Shown here piece after piece: positions 41,466-48,692 of a DNA stretch of 64,000 nucleotides. How positions within the stretch are numbered: the stretch's first letter is position 1; each line of letters starts with the position of its first letter. Source of the stretch: Streptomyces sp. NBC_00234 (lineage in GTDB: Bacteria; Actinomycetota; Actinomycetes; Streptomycetales; Streptomycetaceae); NCBI RefSeq assembly GCF_036195325.1, contig NZ_CP108101.1, positions 6,014,001-6,078,000 on the forward strand. Reading direction: 5' to 3'. The position numbers and the translations under genes are program-made. The notes under the pieces were generated by a model, which saw only the letters and a program-made list of their open reading frames with translations, was not told the origin of the DNA and searched no databases.

Positions 41466-42710
41466 GTGAACCGTGCGACTGCCTGGCGCGACAGCTGGAC
41501 CGCAACGCTGCGGCGGGCCTCGGCACTCCCGCGCAACGCCGTGTTCATCCCGACGCTGTGCGTGCTCGCGATCGCGGAATCGCTCGCCGAGCTGGTCGCC
41601 GCCCGCGGGTCGATCCCCCGGATGTTCGCGGACACCTCCCAGAACGCCGCCCAGAACGGAAGCCCCGGCGGAGTCCAACTCGCGATGGTCGTCGGGCTGT
41701 TGTGCCTGTGCACCGCACTGCCACTGGCACTCCTGCGGCCCGGCCTCGCCGGATTCACGGTGACCGCGGCGAGCTTCGGTTCACTCACGGTCTTCCATAC
41801 GCTGACGCTGGCAGGGTTCGCCGCTCAGCTGATCGCCCAGTACCGGCTCGGCCGTTGCGGAAACGTCCTGGCGGCGATGCTCTTCACCACACCGTTCCTC
41901 GCGCTGGCCGTCGCCGGCTCCACGGACACCGACTACCGGGTGCGTACGGTGCTCCTCGTCTCGCTGGCCCCGACGGCCGCCTTCGCCGGTCTCGCGCGAC
42001 GCGCAAGGCAAGCGGACCGGGAACACGACGCCGTACGCGAGGTCATGGCCGGCAGCCAGTGGGAGAACGCCGCCCGCGAGGAGCGCGCCCGTATCGTCCG
42101 CGAACTGCACGACGTCGTCGGCCACCACGTCTCCATGATCGCCGTGCAGGCCGAGACGGCCCGTGTGGCCACTCCCGGCATGCCCGCCGCAGGCGGTGAG
42201 CGGCTGCTCGGCATCGGCGACACCGCCCGCGCGGCCCTCACGGAGATGCGCCGCCTGCTCGGCGTACTGCGCGACGACAACGAGCCCGGCGCAGGCGGCG
42301 AGCGGAGGCCGCAACCCGATCTCACCCAGCTCGACGACCTGCTCGACGAGGCCCGCAAAGCCTCCACCGCGACGATCCGCCTCATCCTCAGCGGTAACCC
42401 GCGCCCCATGGGTCCAGGAATCGAGCTGGCCGCCTACCGCATAGCCCAGGAGTCCCTCACCAACGCCCGCAAGCACGCCACGGGCGCGCCGGTCGACGTG
42501 GAACTGCACTACGCCCACGACGCCCTGCACCTCAGCATCCGCGACAACGGCCCCGGAGCGCCGCCCGCGACTCCGGACGGTGGCTACGGCCTGCTCGGTA
42601 TGCGGGAACGGGCCGCCGCGGTCGGAGGGCTGATGCGCACAGGTCCGGCGGACTCCGGTGGATTCATCGTCGAAGCCAGTTTCCCCGCCGAGCCGGAACG
42701 GACCCCATGA
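41466..42710 (+). CDS. NarL/DesK-type sensor histidine kinase
   Basis: A 414-aa kinase from GTG 41466; the in-frame upstream extension is not conserved. About six hydrophobic helices fill residues ~25-190 (e.g. QLAMVVGLLCLCTALPLALL). The HisKA_3 motif REERARIVRELHDVVGHHVS contains the phospho-acceptor His215. The ATPase domain shows AYRIAQESLTNARKHA (N box), RDNGPG and GGYGLLGMRERAA. All boxes are intact. The gene overlaps its response regulator by four bases (ATGA). The likely output is the ABC exporter encoded 160 bases downstream, by analogy with antibiotic-sensing systems; this is inference. Confidence 0.94.
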   Translation: MNRATAWRDSWTATLRRASALPRNAVFIPTLCVLAIAESLAELVAARGSIPRMFADTSQNAAQNGSPGGVQLAMVVGLLCLCTALPLALLRPGLAGFTVTAASFGSLTVFHTLTLAGFAAQLIAQYRLGRCGNVLAAMLFTTPFLALAVAGSTDTDYRVRTVLLVSLAPTAAFAGLARRARQADREHDAVREVMAGSQWENAAREERARIVRELHDVVGHHVSMIAVQAETARVATPGMPAAGGERLLGIGDTARAALTEMRRLLGVLRDDNEPGAGGERRPQPDLTQLDDLLDEARKASTATIRLILSGNPRPMGPGIELAAYRIAQESLTNARKHATGAPVDVELHYAHDALHLSIRDNGPGAPPATPDGGYGLLGMRERAAAVGGLMRTGPADSGGFIVEASFPAEPERTP

Positions 42711-43408
42711 ACTCCCCGCAGACACCGATCCGCGTCGTCATCGCGGACGACCACCTGGTCGTCCGCACCGGATTCGCCGCACTCCTCGACTCCCAGCCGG
42801 AGTTCACCATCGTCGAGACGGCCACCACCGGCGTCGACGCGGTCCGGGTCTGCCGTGAGGTCTCCCCGGACGTGGTCCTCATGGACATCCGCATGCCCGA
42901 GATGGACGGCATAGAGGCCACCCGGCAGCTCCTCGGCGAGGCGCCCGACGGAGCGAAGGTGCCACGGGTCCTCATCCTGACGACGTTCGACCTGGACGAG
43001 TACGTCTACGACGCCCTGCGCGCCGGAGCCAGCGGCTTTCTGCTCAAGGACGCCACCGCCGAGCGGCTCTTCGACGCCGTGCGCGTCGTCGCCGCCGGAG
43101 AGGCGCTCCTCGACCCCGGGGTCACCCGCCGGCTGATCAGCGAGTTCACGCAACTGCGCGCCAGGACCCCGGCCCAGCCGTCGCCGGGCCTCACGATGCT
43201 CACGGCGCGGGAGACCGAGGTACTGCTGCTCGTCGCCGAAGGCATGTCCAACGGGGAGATCGCCGCCCGCCTCTTCGTCACGGAGGAGACGGTGAAGTCA
43301 CACGTCAGCCGCACCCTGACCAAACTGGGCCTGCGGGACCGGACCCAGGCCGTGATCGCGGCGTACGAATCGGGACTCGTCGTCCCGGGCTTCCGCAGGA
43401 CCGACTAG
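42707..43408 (+). CDS. NarL/LuxR-family response regulator
   Basis: A 233-aa regulator with a receiver domain (IRVVIADDHLVVRTGFAAL, phospho-acceptor Asp60 in VLMDIRMPEMDG, LTTFD, and conserved Lys in GFLLKDA) and a C-terminal LuxR HTH (LTARETEVLLLVAEGMSNGE, then RLFVTEETVKSHVSRTLTKL). It starts inside the stop of the kinase gene, so the two are translationally coupled. The insertion of about 20 residues between the domains is slightly Pro/Gln-rich. Probable target is the following ABC-transporter operon. A terminator ends the two-component operon. Confidence 0.95.
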   Translation: MNSPQTPIRVVIADDHLVVRTGFAALLDSQPEFTIVETATTGVDAVRVCREVSPDVVLMDIRMPEMDGIEATRQLLGEAPDGAKVPRVLILTTFDLDEYVYDALRAGASGFLLKDATAERLFDAVRVVAAGEALLDPGVTRRLISEFTQLRARTPAQPSPGLTMLTARETEVLLLVAEGMSNGEIAARLFVTEETVKSHVSRTLTKLGLRDRTQAVIAAYESGLVVPGFRRTD

Positions 43409-43413
43409 GCAGG

Positions 43414-43442
43414 TTCTGGTCCTGGTCCTCGTCCTCGTCCTC
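43414..43442 (+). repeat. Short GTCCTC/GGTCCT tandem repeat
   Basis: Four to five imperfect six-base units of type TGGTCC/TCGTCC run between the response-regulator stop and the terminator. It is a low-complexity tract with no evident function. Confidence 0.5.
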
Positions 43443-43450
43443 AGGCAGGA

Positions 43451-43484
43451 GACCGCCCCTCCCTCGCACGAGGGAGGGGCGGTC
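43451..43484 (+). terminator. Terminator after the NarL-type two-component operon
   Basis: GACCGCCCCTCCCTCG and its exact complement form a 16-bp stem around a CA centre (a CGCACG loop in practice). Confidence 0.8.
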
Positions 43485-43555
43485 CGCCCAGTCCCTCACG
43501 CGAGCACCGTGGAACGTCGCTCCTCGCCGTGACGACCCGTACCCCCTGGTTTCCC

Positions 43556-43561
43556 TAGCCT
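43556..43561 (+). promoter_or_regulatory. -10-like hexamer TAGCCT before the ABC exporter operon
   Basis: TAGCCT ends six bases before ATG 43568, with only TCCTTCC between, which is not a ribosome site. It fits a leaderless start separate from the two-component operon. Confidence 0.5.
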
Positions 43562-43567
43562 CCTTCC

Positions 43568-44521
43568 ATGGAGAAGACGATCGATGGGCCACACGCAGTG
43601 ATCGAGGTCAGGGACGTCTACAAGCGTTTCGGCAGCACGCAGGCGCTGGACGGCATGTCGTTCTCCGTCAGGCCGGGGCGGATCACCGGCTTCGTCGGTC
43701 CGAACGGCGCCGGAAAGTCCACGACGATGCGCGTCGTTCTCGGCCTGGACAAGCCGGACAAGGGGAGCGCGCTGGTCGGCGGGCGCCCGTACCGGACGCT
43801 GCGCACTCCGCTCAAGCACGTCGGCGCGCTGCTCGACTCGGCTGCCGTACAGCCGAGCCGGACTGCCCGCCATCACCTGCTGTGGCTGGCGCACTCGCAG
43901 GGGCTCGGCACCGCCGCCGTGGACGAGGTGATCCGCAGAGTCGGCCTCCAGGAGGTGGCAGGGCGCAAGGCGGGCGGCTTCTCCCTGGGCATGCGGCAGC
44001 GGCTGGGCATCGCAGCCGCGCTGCTCGGTGATCCACCCATGCTCATGCTGGACGAGCCGTTCAACGGCCTGGACCCCGAAGGGTTCATGTGGATGCGGGG
44101 CTTCCTGGCGTCACTCGCCGAACAGGGCCGTGCCGTGCTGGTGTCCAGTCACCTGATGAGTGAGCTCCAGGACTCGGCCGATCACGTGATCGTCGTCGGA
44201 CGCGGCAAGGTCGTCGCCGACATGAGCGTGCGCGACCTGCTCGCCTCGGTTTCCGAGGGGCGCGTCACCCTGCGCACGTCGGCCCGCACGCAGGCGATGG
44301 AGGTGCTCGCGCGGGCCGGTGCCACGGTGAGCTCCACGGGAGGCGACGCGATCAGCGTCACCGACCTGACGGCCGAGGACGTCGCGTCCGTGCTGGGTGC
44401 GCACGCGGTGCCGTTCTCCGAAGTGTCCTCGCACCGCGCGTCCCTGGAAGAGGCGTACATGGAACTCACGCGTGACTCCGTGCAGTACCGCGGGGTCGTC
44501 ACCAGGGAGGCCGGACGATGA
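43568..44521 (+). CDS. ABC transporter ATP-binding protein (DrrA/BcrA type)
   Basis: A 317-aa exporter ATPase. Walker A is GPNGAGKSTT near residue 45, the Q-loop is in HVGALLDSAAVQPSRTA, the signature is FSLGMRQRLGIAAALLG, and Walker B plus D-loop is PPMLMLDEPFNGLDPEG. The H-loop is SSHLMSEL. The C-terminal ~80 residues (VTLRTSARTQAMEVLARAG) are typical of the drug-exporter DrrA group. Stop and next start overlap (ATGA at 44518-44521), so the permease is coupled. Together with the two permeases it forms a heteromeric exporter, possibly for a membrane-active antibiotic or peptide. Confidence 0.93.
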   Translation: MEKTIDGPHAVIEVRDVYKRFGSTQALDGMSFSVRPGRITGFVGPNGAGKSTTMRVVLGLDKPDKGSALVGGRPYRTLRTPLKHVGALLDSAAVQPSRTARHHLLWLAHSQGLGTAAVDEVIRRVGLQEVAGRKAGGFSLGMRQRLGIAAALLGDPPMLMLDEPFNGLDPEGFMWMRGFLASLAEQGRAVLVSSHLMSELQDSADHVIVVGRGKVVADMSVRDLLASVSEGRVTLRTSARTQAMEVLARAGATVSSTGGDAISVTDLTAEDVASVLGAHAVPFSEVSSHRASLEEAYMELTRDSVQYRGVVTREAGR

Positions 44522-46068
44522 CCACGACGCTCTCGCCACCACCCGCCTCCAGCCGGCCGGAACGGGGCGGCTTCGGACGCGTACTGCACGCGGAGTGGAC
44601 CAAGTTCCGTACCGTGCGCGGCTGGGTGTTCGGCACGGTCGGCGCGCTGGTGCTCATCTGCCTGGTCGGTCTGCTCGCGACGGCCGCGAGCAACGACGGG
44701 GGCCTCAACGCGTCGAAGCTGCCCGTCGGTCCGTCCGGTGAAGCGGTCAACGACGCCTTCTACTTCATGCACCAGCCGCAGAAGGGCGACGGCGTCATCA
44801 CCGTGTCCGTGTCCTTGCTGACCGGTCGGGTCGCGTCGACGCCCACGGAGGACAAGCCCGGTCTCGCGCCCTGGGCCAAGGCCGGAATCATCGTGAAGGA
44901 CTCCCTCGAACCGGGGTCGTCCTACGCGTCGATGATGGTCACCGGCGACCACGGCGTGCGGATGCAGTACGACTACACGCACGACACGGCGGGACTGCCC
45001 GGCGCCGTGTCGACGGAGGCGCCGCGGTGGCTCCGGCTGGCGCGCTCCGGCGACACCGTCACCGGTTATCAGTCGACGGACGGCACCACGTGGGCCGAGG
45101 TGGGCACGGCCCGCCTCTCCGGGCTCTCGGAGTCGCCGCAGGTCGGACTGTTCGTGACCTCGCCGTCGGCCACGGAGGAGACCGGTACGGGAACGGGGTT
45201 CGTCCCCGCCGTCGCCACCGGCACGTTCGGCGCCCTCACCCTGAGCGGCGGGTGGGGCGGCGACGCCTGGCAGGACCGGCAGGTCAGCGACGGCGCGGGT
45301 ACGAACGGCAGTTACAGCCGGTCGACGAAGGGCGAAGTGGTCCCCACCGGCACGGGCTACAGCATCACCGGGGCCGGCGACATCGCGCCGGTCGTCGGCG
45401 GACCGGCCGCCGGCGGCGTGCGCATCGTCTCGAACTTCCTCGTCGGCGCGTTCGCGGGACTGATCGTGATGGTCGTCGTGGCCGCGGGCTACGTGACCGT
45501 CGAGTACCGGCGGGGACTGATCGGCGTCACCTTCGCGGCCAGTCCGCGCAGAGGCCGCGTGCTGGTGACGAAGGCTCTCGTGGTGGGCTTCGCGGCCTTC
45601 CTCGCCGGAACGATCGCTGCCGCCGTCATGGTGCCCCTCGGCGGGTCGCGGTCCCTCGCGAACGGCTTCCCCGTCCTGACGGTGCCGCCGTCGACCGAGC
45701 TGCGGGTCATCGTGGGAACGGGTCTGCTGCTCGCGGCTGCCTGCGTGTTCGCCCTGTCGGTCGGCGCCATCCTGCGGCGCAGCGCCGTGACCATCACCGT
45801 GGTGGTCGTCGGCATGGTGCTGCCCTACCTGCTCGCCACCGCATCCGTTCTGCCCCCCGCGGCCTCGGACTGGCTCCTGAAGGTCACACCGGCCGCCGGG
45901 TTCGCCATCCAGCAGACCGTCACCCACTACGACCAGGTCGTCACGGTCTATTCGCCGGCGCACGGCTACTTCCCGCTGGCTCCGTGGGAGGGCTTCGCCG
46001 TCCTGTGCGCCTACGCCGCGGTCGCCTTCGCCGGCGCCCTGGTCCTGATCCGCCGGAGGGACGTATGA
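44518..46068 (+). CDS. ABC transporter permease with extracytoplasmic DUF1349-like domain
   Basis: A 516-aa permease. A first helix is near residues 37-58 (VFGTVGALVLICLVGLLATA). Residues ~75-255 form a large extracellular domain of concanavalin-like DUF1349 type (WAKAGIIVKDSLEPGSSYAS, WLRLARSGDTVTGYQSTDGT, TWAEVG). Five further helices follow (from FLVGAFAGLIVMVVVAAGYV to the C-terminal GALVLIRRRDV). Ordinary partner permeases of this class have only short outer loops, so the domain is an insertion. It could bind a sugar or peptide-glycan ligand, or sense the substrate. The gene overlaps its neighbours on both sides. Confidence 0.88.
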   Translation: MTTTLSPPPASSRPERGGFGRVLHAEWTKFRTVRGWVFGTVGALVLICLVGLLATAASNDGGLNASKLPVGPSGEAVNDAFYFMHQPQKGDGVITVSVSLLTGRVASTPTEDKPGLAPWAKAGIIVKDSLEPGSSYASMMVTGDHGVRMQYDYTHDTAGLPGAVSTEAPRWLRLARSGDTVTGYQSTDGTTWAEVGTARLSGLSESPQVGLFVTSPSATEETGTGTGFVPAVATGTFGALTLSGGWGGDAWQDRQVSDGAGTNGSYSRSTKGEVVPTGTGYSITGAGDIAPVVGGPAAGGVRIVSNFLVGAFAGLIVMVVVAAGYVTVEYRRGLIGVTFAASPRRGRVLVTKALVVGFAAFLAGTIAAAVMVPLGGSRSLANGFPVLTVPPSTELRVIVGTGLLLAAACVFALSVGAILRRSAVTITVVVVGMVLPYLLATASVLPPAASDWLLKVTPAAGFAIQQTVTHYDQVVTVYSPAHGYFPLAPWEGFAVLCAYAAVAFAGALVLIRRRDV

Positions 46069-46841
46069 GGTACGCGGGACGCTCGGAGTGGACCAAGCTG
46101 CGGACGGACTCCGGCAACGTCTGGCTGCTCCTCGGCGTCGTGGTCCTGACGCTGGCAGTCGGCGCCGCGGTGGTCATGAACGCCCGGTGCGATGCCCCGG
46201 GCTGCGGAGAGGACGCCACGAAGCTCAGCCTCAGCGGTGTCATGGTCGGTCAGGTCGTCGTTGCCGTCGTCGCGGTGCTGATGGTCGGCAACGAGTACGG
46301 CACCGGCATGATGCGGACCACGGTCGCCGCCGTACCGCGCAGGCTGACCGTCCTCTTCTCGAAGGCCGCTGTCCTCGGCGCGGTGACGCTGGTGGCAGGT
46401 GCCATCGGTGTCTTCGGGTCCCTGCTGATCGGTCGGACGGTGCAGCCGGGCCTGGGCTTCACCGAGGCGCACGGGTACGAGGCCCTGTCGCCGGCCGACT
46501 CGGAGACGCTGCGCGCCGCCGTGGGCTCCGTCCTCTACCTCGTCCTGATCGGGCTGCTCGGCCTCGGCATCGCCCTGATCGTGCGGAGCTCGGCGACGGC
46601 GATCGGGATCGTTCTGGGGCTGCTCTTCTTCTTCCCGATCCTCACCCAGGTGATCGCGGACCCGGACTGGCAGCGGCTCCTCCAGCAGATTGCCCCCATG
46701 ACGGCCGGTCTCTCCGTCCAGACGACGATCGGCGTCGACCAGCTCCCGATCGGCCCCTGGGAGGGCCTCGGCGTGGTGGCTCTTTGGGCATTTGGCGCGC
46801 TGGCCGTCGGCGGCGTGATGCTGCGCACGCGAGACGTATAG
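46065..46841 (+). CDS. ABC transporter permease
   Basis: A 258-aa integral membrane protein with about six helices (e.g. VWLLLGVVVLTLAVGAAVVM, VLYLVLIGLLGLGIALIV). It starts MRYAGRSEWTKLRTDSGNV, similar to the N-terminus of the larger permease (HAEWTKFRTVRG), so the two derive from a common ancestor and probably form a heterodimer. EYGTGMMRTTVAAVPRR is the cytosolic coupling region and WEGLGVVALW the last-helix motif. Start ATG 46065 overlaps the previous stop. The C-terminal RTRDV matches the partner's RRRDV. Confidence 0.9.
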   Translation: MRYAGRSEWTKLRTDSGNVWLLLGVVVLTLAVGAAVVMNARCDAPGCGEDATKLSLSGVMVGQVVVAVVAVLMVGNEYGTGMMRTTVAAVPRRLTVLFSKAAVLGAVTLVAGAIGVFGSLLIGRTVQPGLGFTEAHGYEALSPADSETLRAAVGSVLYLVLIGLLGLGIALIVRSSATAIGIVLGLLFFFPILTQVIADPDWQRLLQQIAPMTAGLSVQTTIGVDQLPIGPWEGLGVVALWAFGALAVGGVMLRTRDV

Positions 46842-47236
46842 ATGCCTGCGCCCGACAATGCGCTATTGCGTGTCGAGGCATTCGGAAACGCACACGCGAC
46901 TCGCGGGTATGGGAACGTCTTCGGGTAGCGCTCGGAGGCTTAAGGCGTCTCTGACCTGGGCACATGTATGAAACGAGAGGCTTCGCGCCTCGTGCTTCAG
47001 TGGATTGATCGACACCTCGAAAATTTCCATCCGGTGCTTTGGGCGCGGTTCGGCAATATCGACTTCGGAAATCCTTGAATCGCCATGCCGGTCGAATGTG
47101 CCACACGGGAATTACGGCTTCGTGGTCTACCAGGTGCGGGGCGAACTGCCGAGCTGGACGGCGCGCCGCCCCGCCCCTGTGGATAACTTATCCACAGGGG
47201 GTTTCGGAAATCGGCCGCTCGCGGGACGGTCATGCC
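46842..47236. other. Gene-free region between ABC operon and DUF4192 gene
   Basis: About 395 bases of lower GC than the surroundings without a supported gene. A weak hairpin near 46973-46993 may terminate the ABC operon. The notable element is the 27-bp palindrome with two DnaA boxes (47174-47200), which lies in front of the DUF4192 gene. No small protein or RNA was recognised. Confidence 0.5.
47174..47200. promoter_or_regulatory. Inverted pair of perfect DnaA boxes (27-bp palindrome)
   Basis: TGTGGATAA (47178-47186) and TTATCCACA (47188-47196) flank a single C; flanking CCCC/GGGG extend the symmetry to 13-base arms. Both halves equal the classical DnaA box TTATCCACA. It lies 37 bases upstream of the DUF4192 start. 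No other box cluster or AT-rich unwinding element is near, so it is not an origin by itself. It may be a DnaA-responsive operator or a titration site. Confidence 0.6.
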
Positions 47237-48577
47237 ATGAACAAGCACCACGAATCCACCGGACCGGCCGACGAGCAGCAGATCACCCTGCGCGGTCCCG
47301 CCGAACTCGCCGACGCCCTTCCGTATCTGATGGGCTTCCATCCCGACGACAGCGTGGTCATGGTGGCCCTGCACGGCGGCCGCGGGCGTTTCGGAGGCCG
47401 GCTCAGGCTCGGGATTCCGCACGCGCCGAAGGAGTGGGAGCCCGTCGCCGAGCAGCTCGCCGAGTGTCTGGTCTCGGGCAGCGAGCGGCGCGGCTCCCGG
47501 CCCGACGCGATCGTCGTCTTCCTCTGCCAGGACCCTGCGGACGGGGTGACGGGTCACCAGACCATGGAGCGTCTGCGGCCGTTCGCGCAGCTCCTGCGCA
47601 CGGCCTGCGGGGCGCTCGACGTACCCGTCCTGGAAGCGCTCTGCATTTCCGGGGGTCGCTACTGGTCCTACTGCTGCCCGGACAGCAGGTGTTGTCCGGA
47701 GGAAGGAAACCCGCTGGCTCTGCCGGGGACGACGGTCATGGCGGCGGCAGCGGCCTACGCGGGCATTCACGTGCGCGGATCGCTGCGCGACATGGAAGCG
47801 CGCCTCGCACCCCTGGAGACCGCCGGAGCGGGCGGTCAGCAAGAGGCGCTGGACTCGGCAGGGGCCGTGCTGGTGTCCAGGATTCTGGACACCGAGGGCC
47901 GGGCCGAAGTTGCGGGGGAGACCCTGAAGCTGGCGTGCACGCTGATGGACCGGATCGGCCGGGCCCCCACGGGGCCAGTCTCCGCGGCGGACACGAACGA
48001 CGACCGTCTGATCAGCCACGACGAGGCCGCCGCGGTGATTCTCGGGCTCCAGGACCGGGAGACGAGGGACAAGGCGGCGCAATGGATGGAAGGCCCCGAA
48101 GCGGCGTCCGCGCTGCGTCTGTGGCGGGCTCTGGCCCGTCGCTGCGTCGGCCCTTACGTGGAACACGCGGCCGCCCCGCTCACGCTGGCCGGCTGGGTGT
48201 CCTGGTCCACGGGCGACGAGCCGGCCGCCAGGGTGGCCCTGGGGCTGGCTCTGCGCGCCGACCCCGACTACACATTCGCCCAGTTGCTCCACCAGGCGTG
48301 CAACGCGGGTCTGAATCCGGAGACCTTGCGCCGCTGCCTGCGGGGCGAGCGCGCCGCCGCCGATGGGGGAGAGGACGGTCGTGGCGGCCACGAGGTCCAC
48401 GGAGGCCGGGAGCAGCGGCATACAGGGAGGCGGCCGGCACCTCGCACGGTTCCCCCGCAGGCGACGAAGCGGCGCGGGAGCGCGCCGGGTGGCGCAGGTC
48501 CCGGAGCCGTTGTGGTCCGGCGCCGGGCGCGGGATTCCAAGCGTCAGGGCCGGCGCGGGAGCAGGAGCGGTCGATGA
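47237..48577 (+). CDS. DUF4192-domain protein
   Basis: A 446-aa cytosolic protein with a DUF4192 domain (from ITLRGPAELADALPYLMGF to about residue 370), a family found mostly in Actinobacteria. The N-terminal region contains PDDSVVMVALHGGRGRF and AIVVFLCQDPADG. The rest is helical with a short Cys-rich segment (YCCPDSRCCPEEG) that could bind a metal. The C-terminal ~75 residues are basic and low in complexity (RRRARDSKRQGRRGSRSGR) and may bind nucleic acid. ATG 47237 begins the conserved part. No function is established; the DnaA-box pair lies directly upstream. Confidence 0.75.
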   Translation: MNKHHESTGPADEQQITLRGPAELADALPYLMGFHPDDSVVMVALHGGRGRFGGRLRLGIPHAPKEWEPVAEQLAECLVSGSERRGSRPDAIVVFLCQDPADGVTGHQTMERLRPFAQLLRTACGALDVPVLEALCISGGRYWSYCCPDSRCCPEEGNPLALPGTTVMAAAAAYAGIHVRGSLRDMEARLAPLETAGAGGQQEALDSAGAVLVSRILDTEGRAEVAGETLKLACTLMDRIGRAPTGPVSAADTNDDRLISHDEAAAVILGLQDRETRDKAAQWMEGPEAASALRLWRALARRCVGPYVEHAAAPLTLAGWVSWSTGDEPAARVALGLALRADPDYTFAQLLHQACNAGLNPETLRRCLRGERAAADGGEDGRGGHEVHGGREQRHTGRRPAPRTVPPQATKRRGSAPGGAGPGAVVVRRRARDSKRQGRRGSRSGR

Positions 48578-48692
48578 CGACCGTGACCGGGTGGCCCATG
48601 GAGCCGTTCACGGGGGTGGCGGAGTCGCACGACCCGTGGCGTCGCAGACACAGCTGCTGTCCGGAGCGCACGGACGGCGCAGAAAGACCACC

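Noticed and set aside
47174..47200. Replication origin (oriC)
   Set aside because: Only one pair of DnaA boxes exists and there is no dnaA/dnaN/gyrB neighbourhood, AT-rich unwinding element or box cluster.
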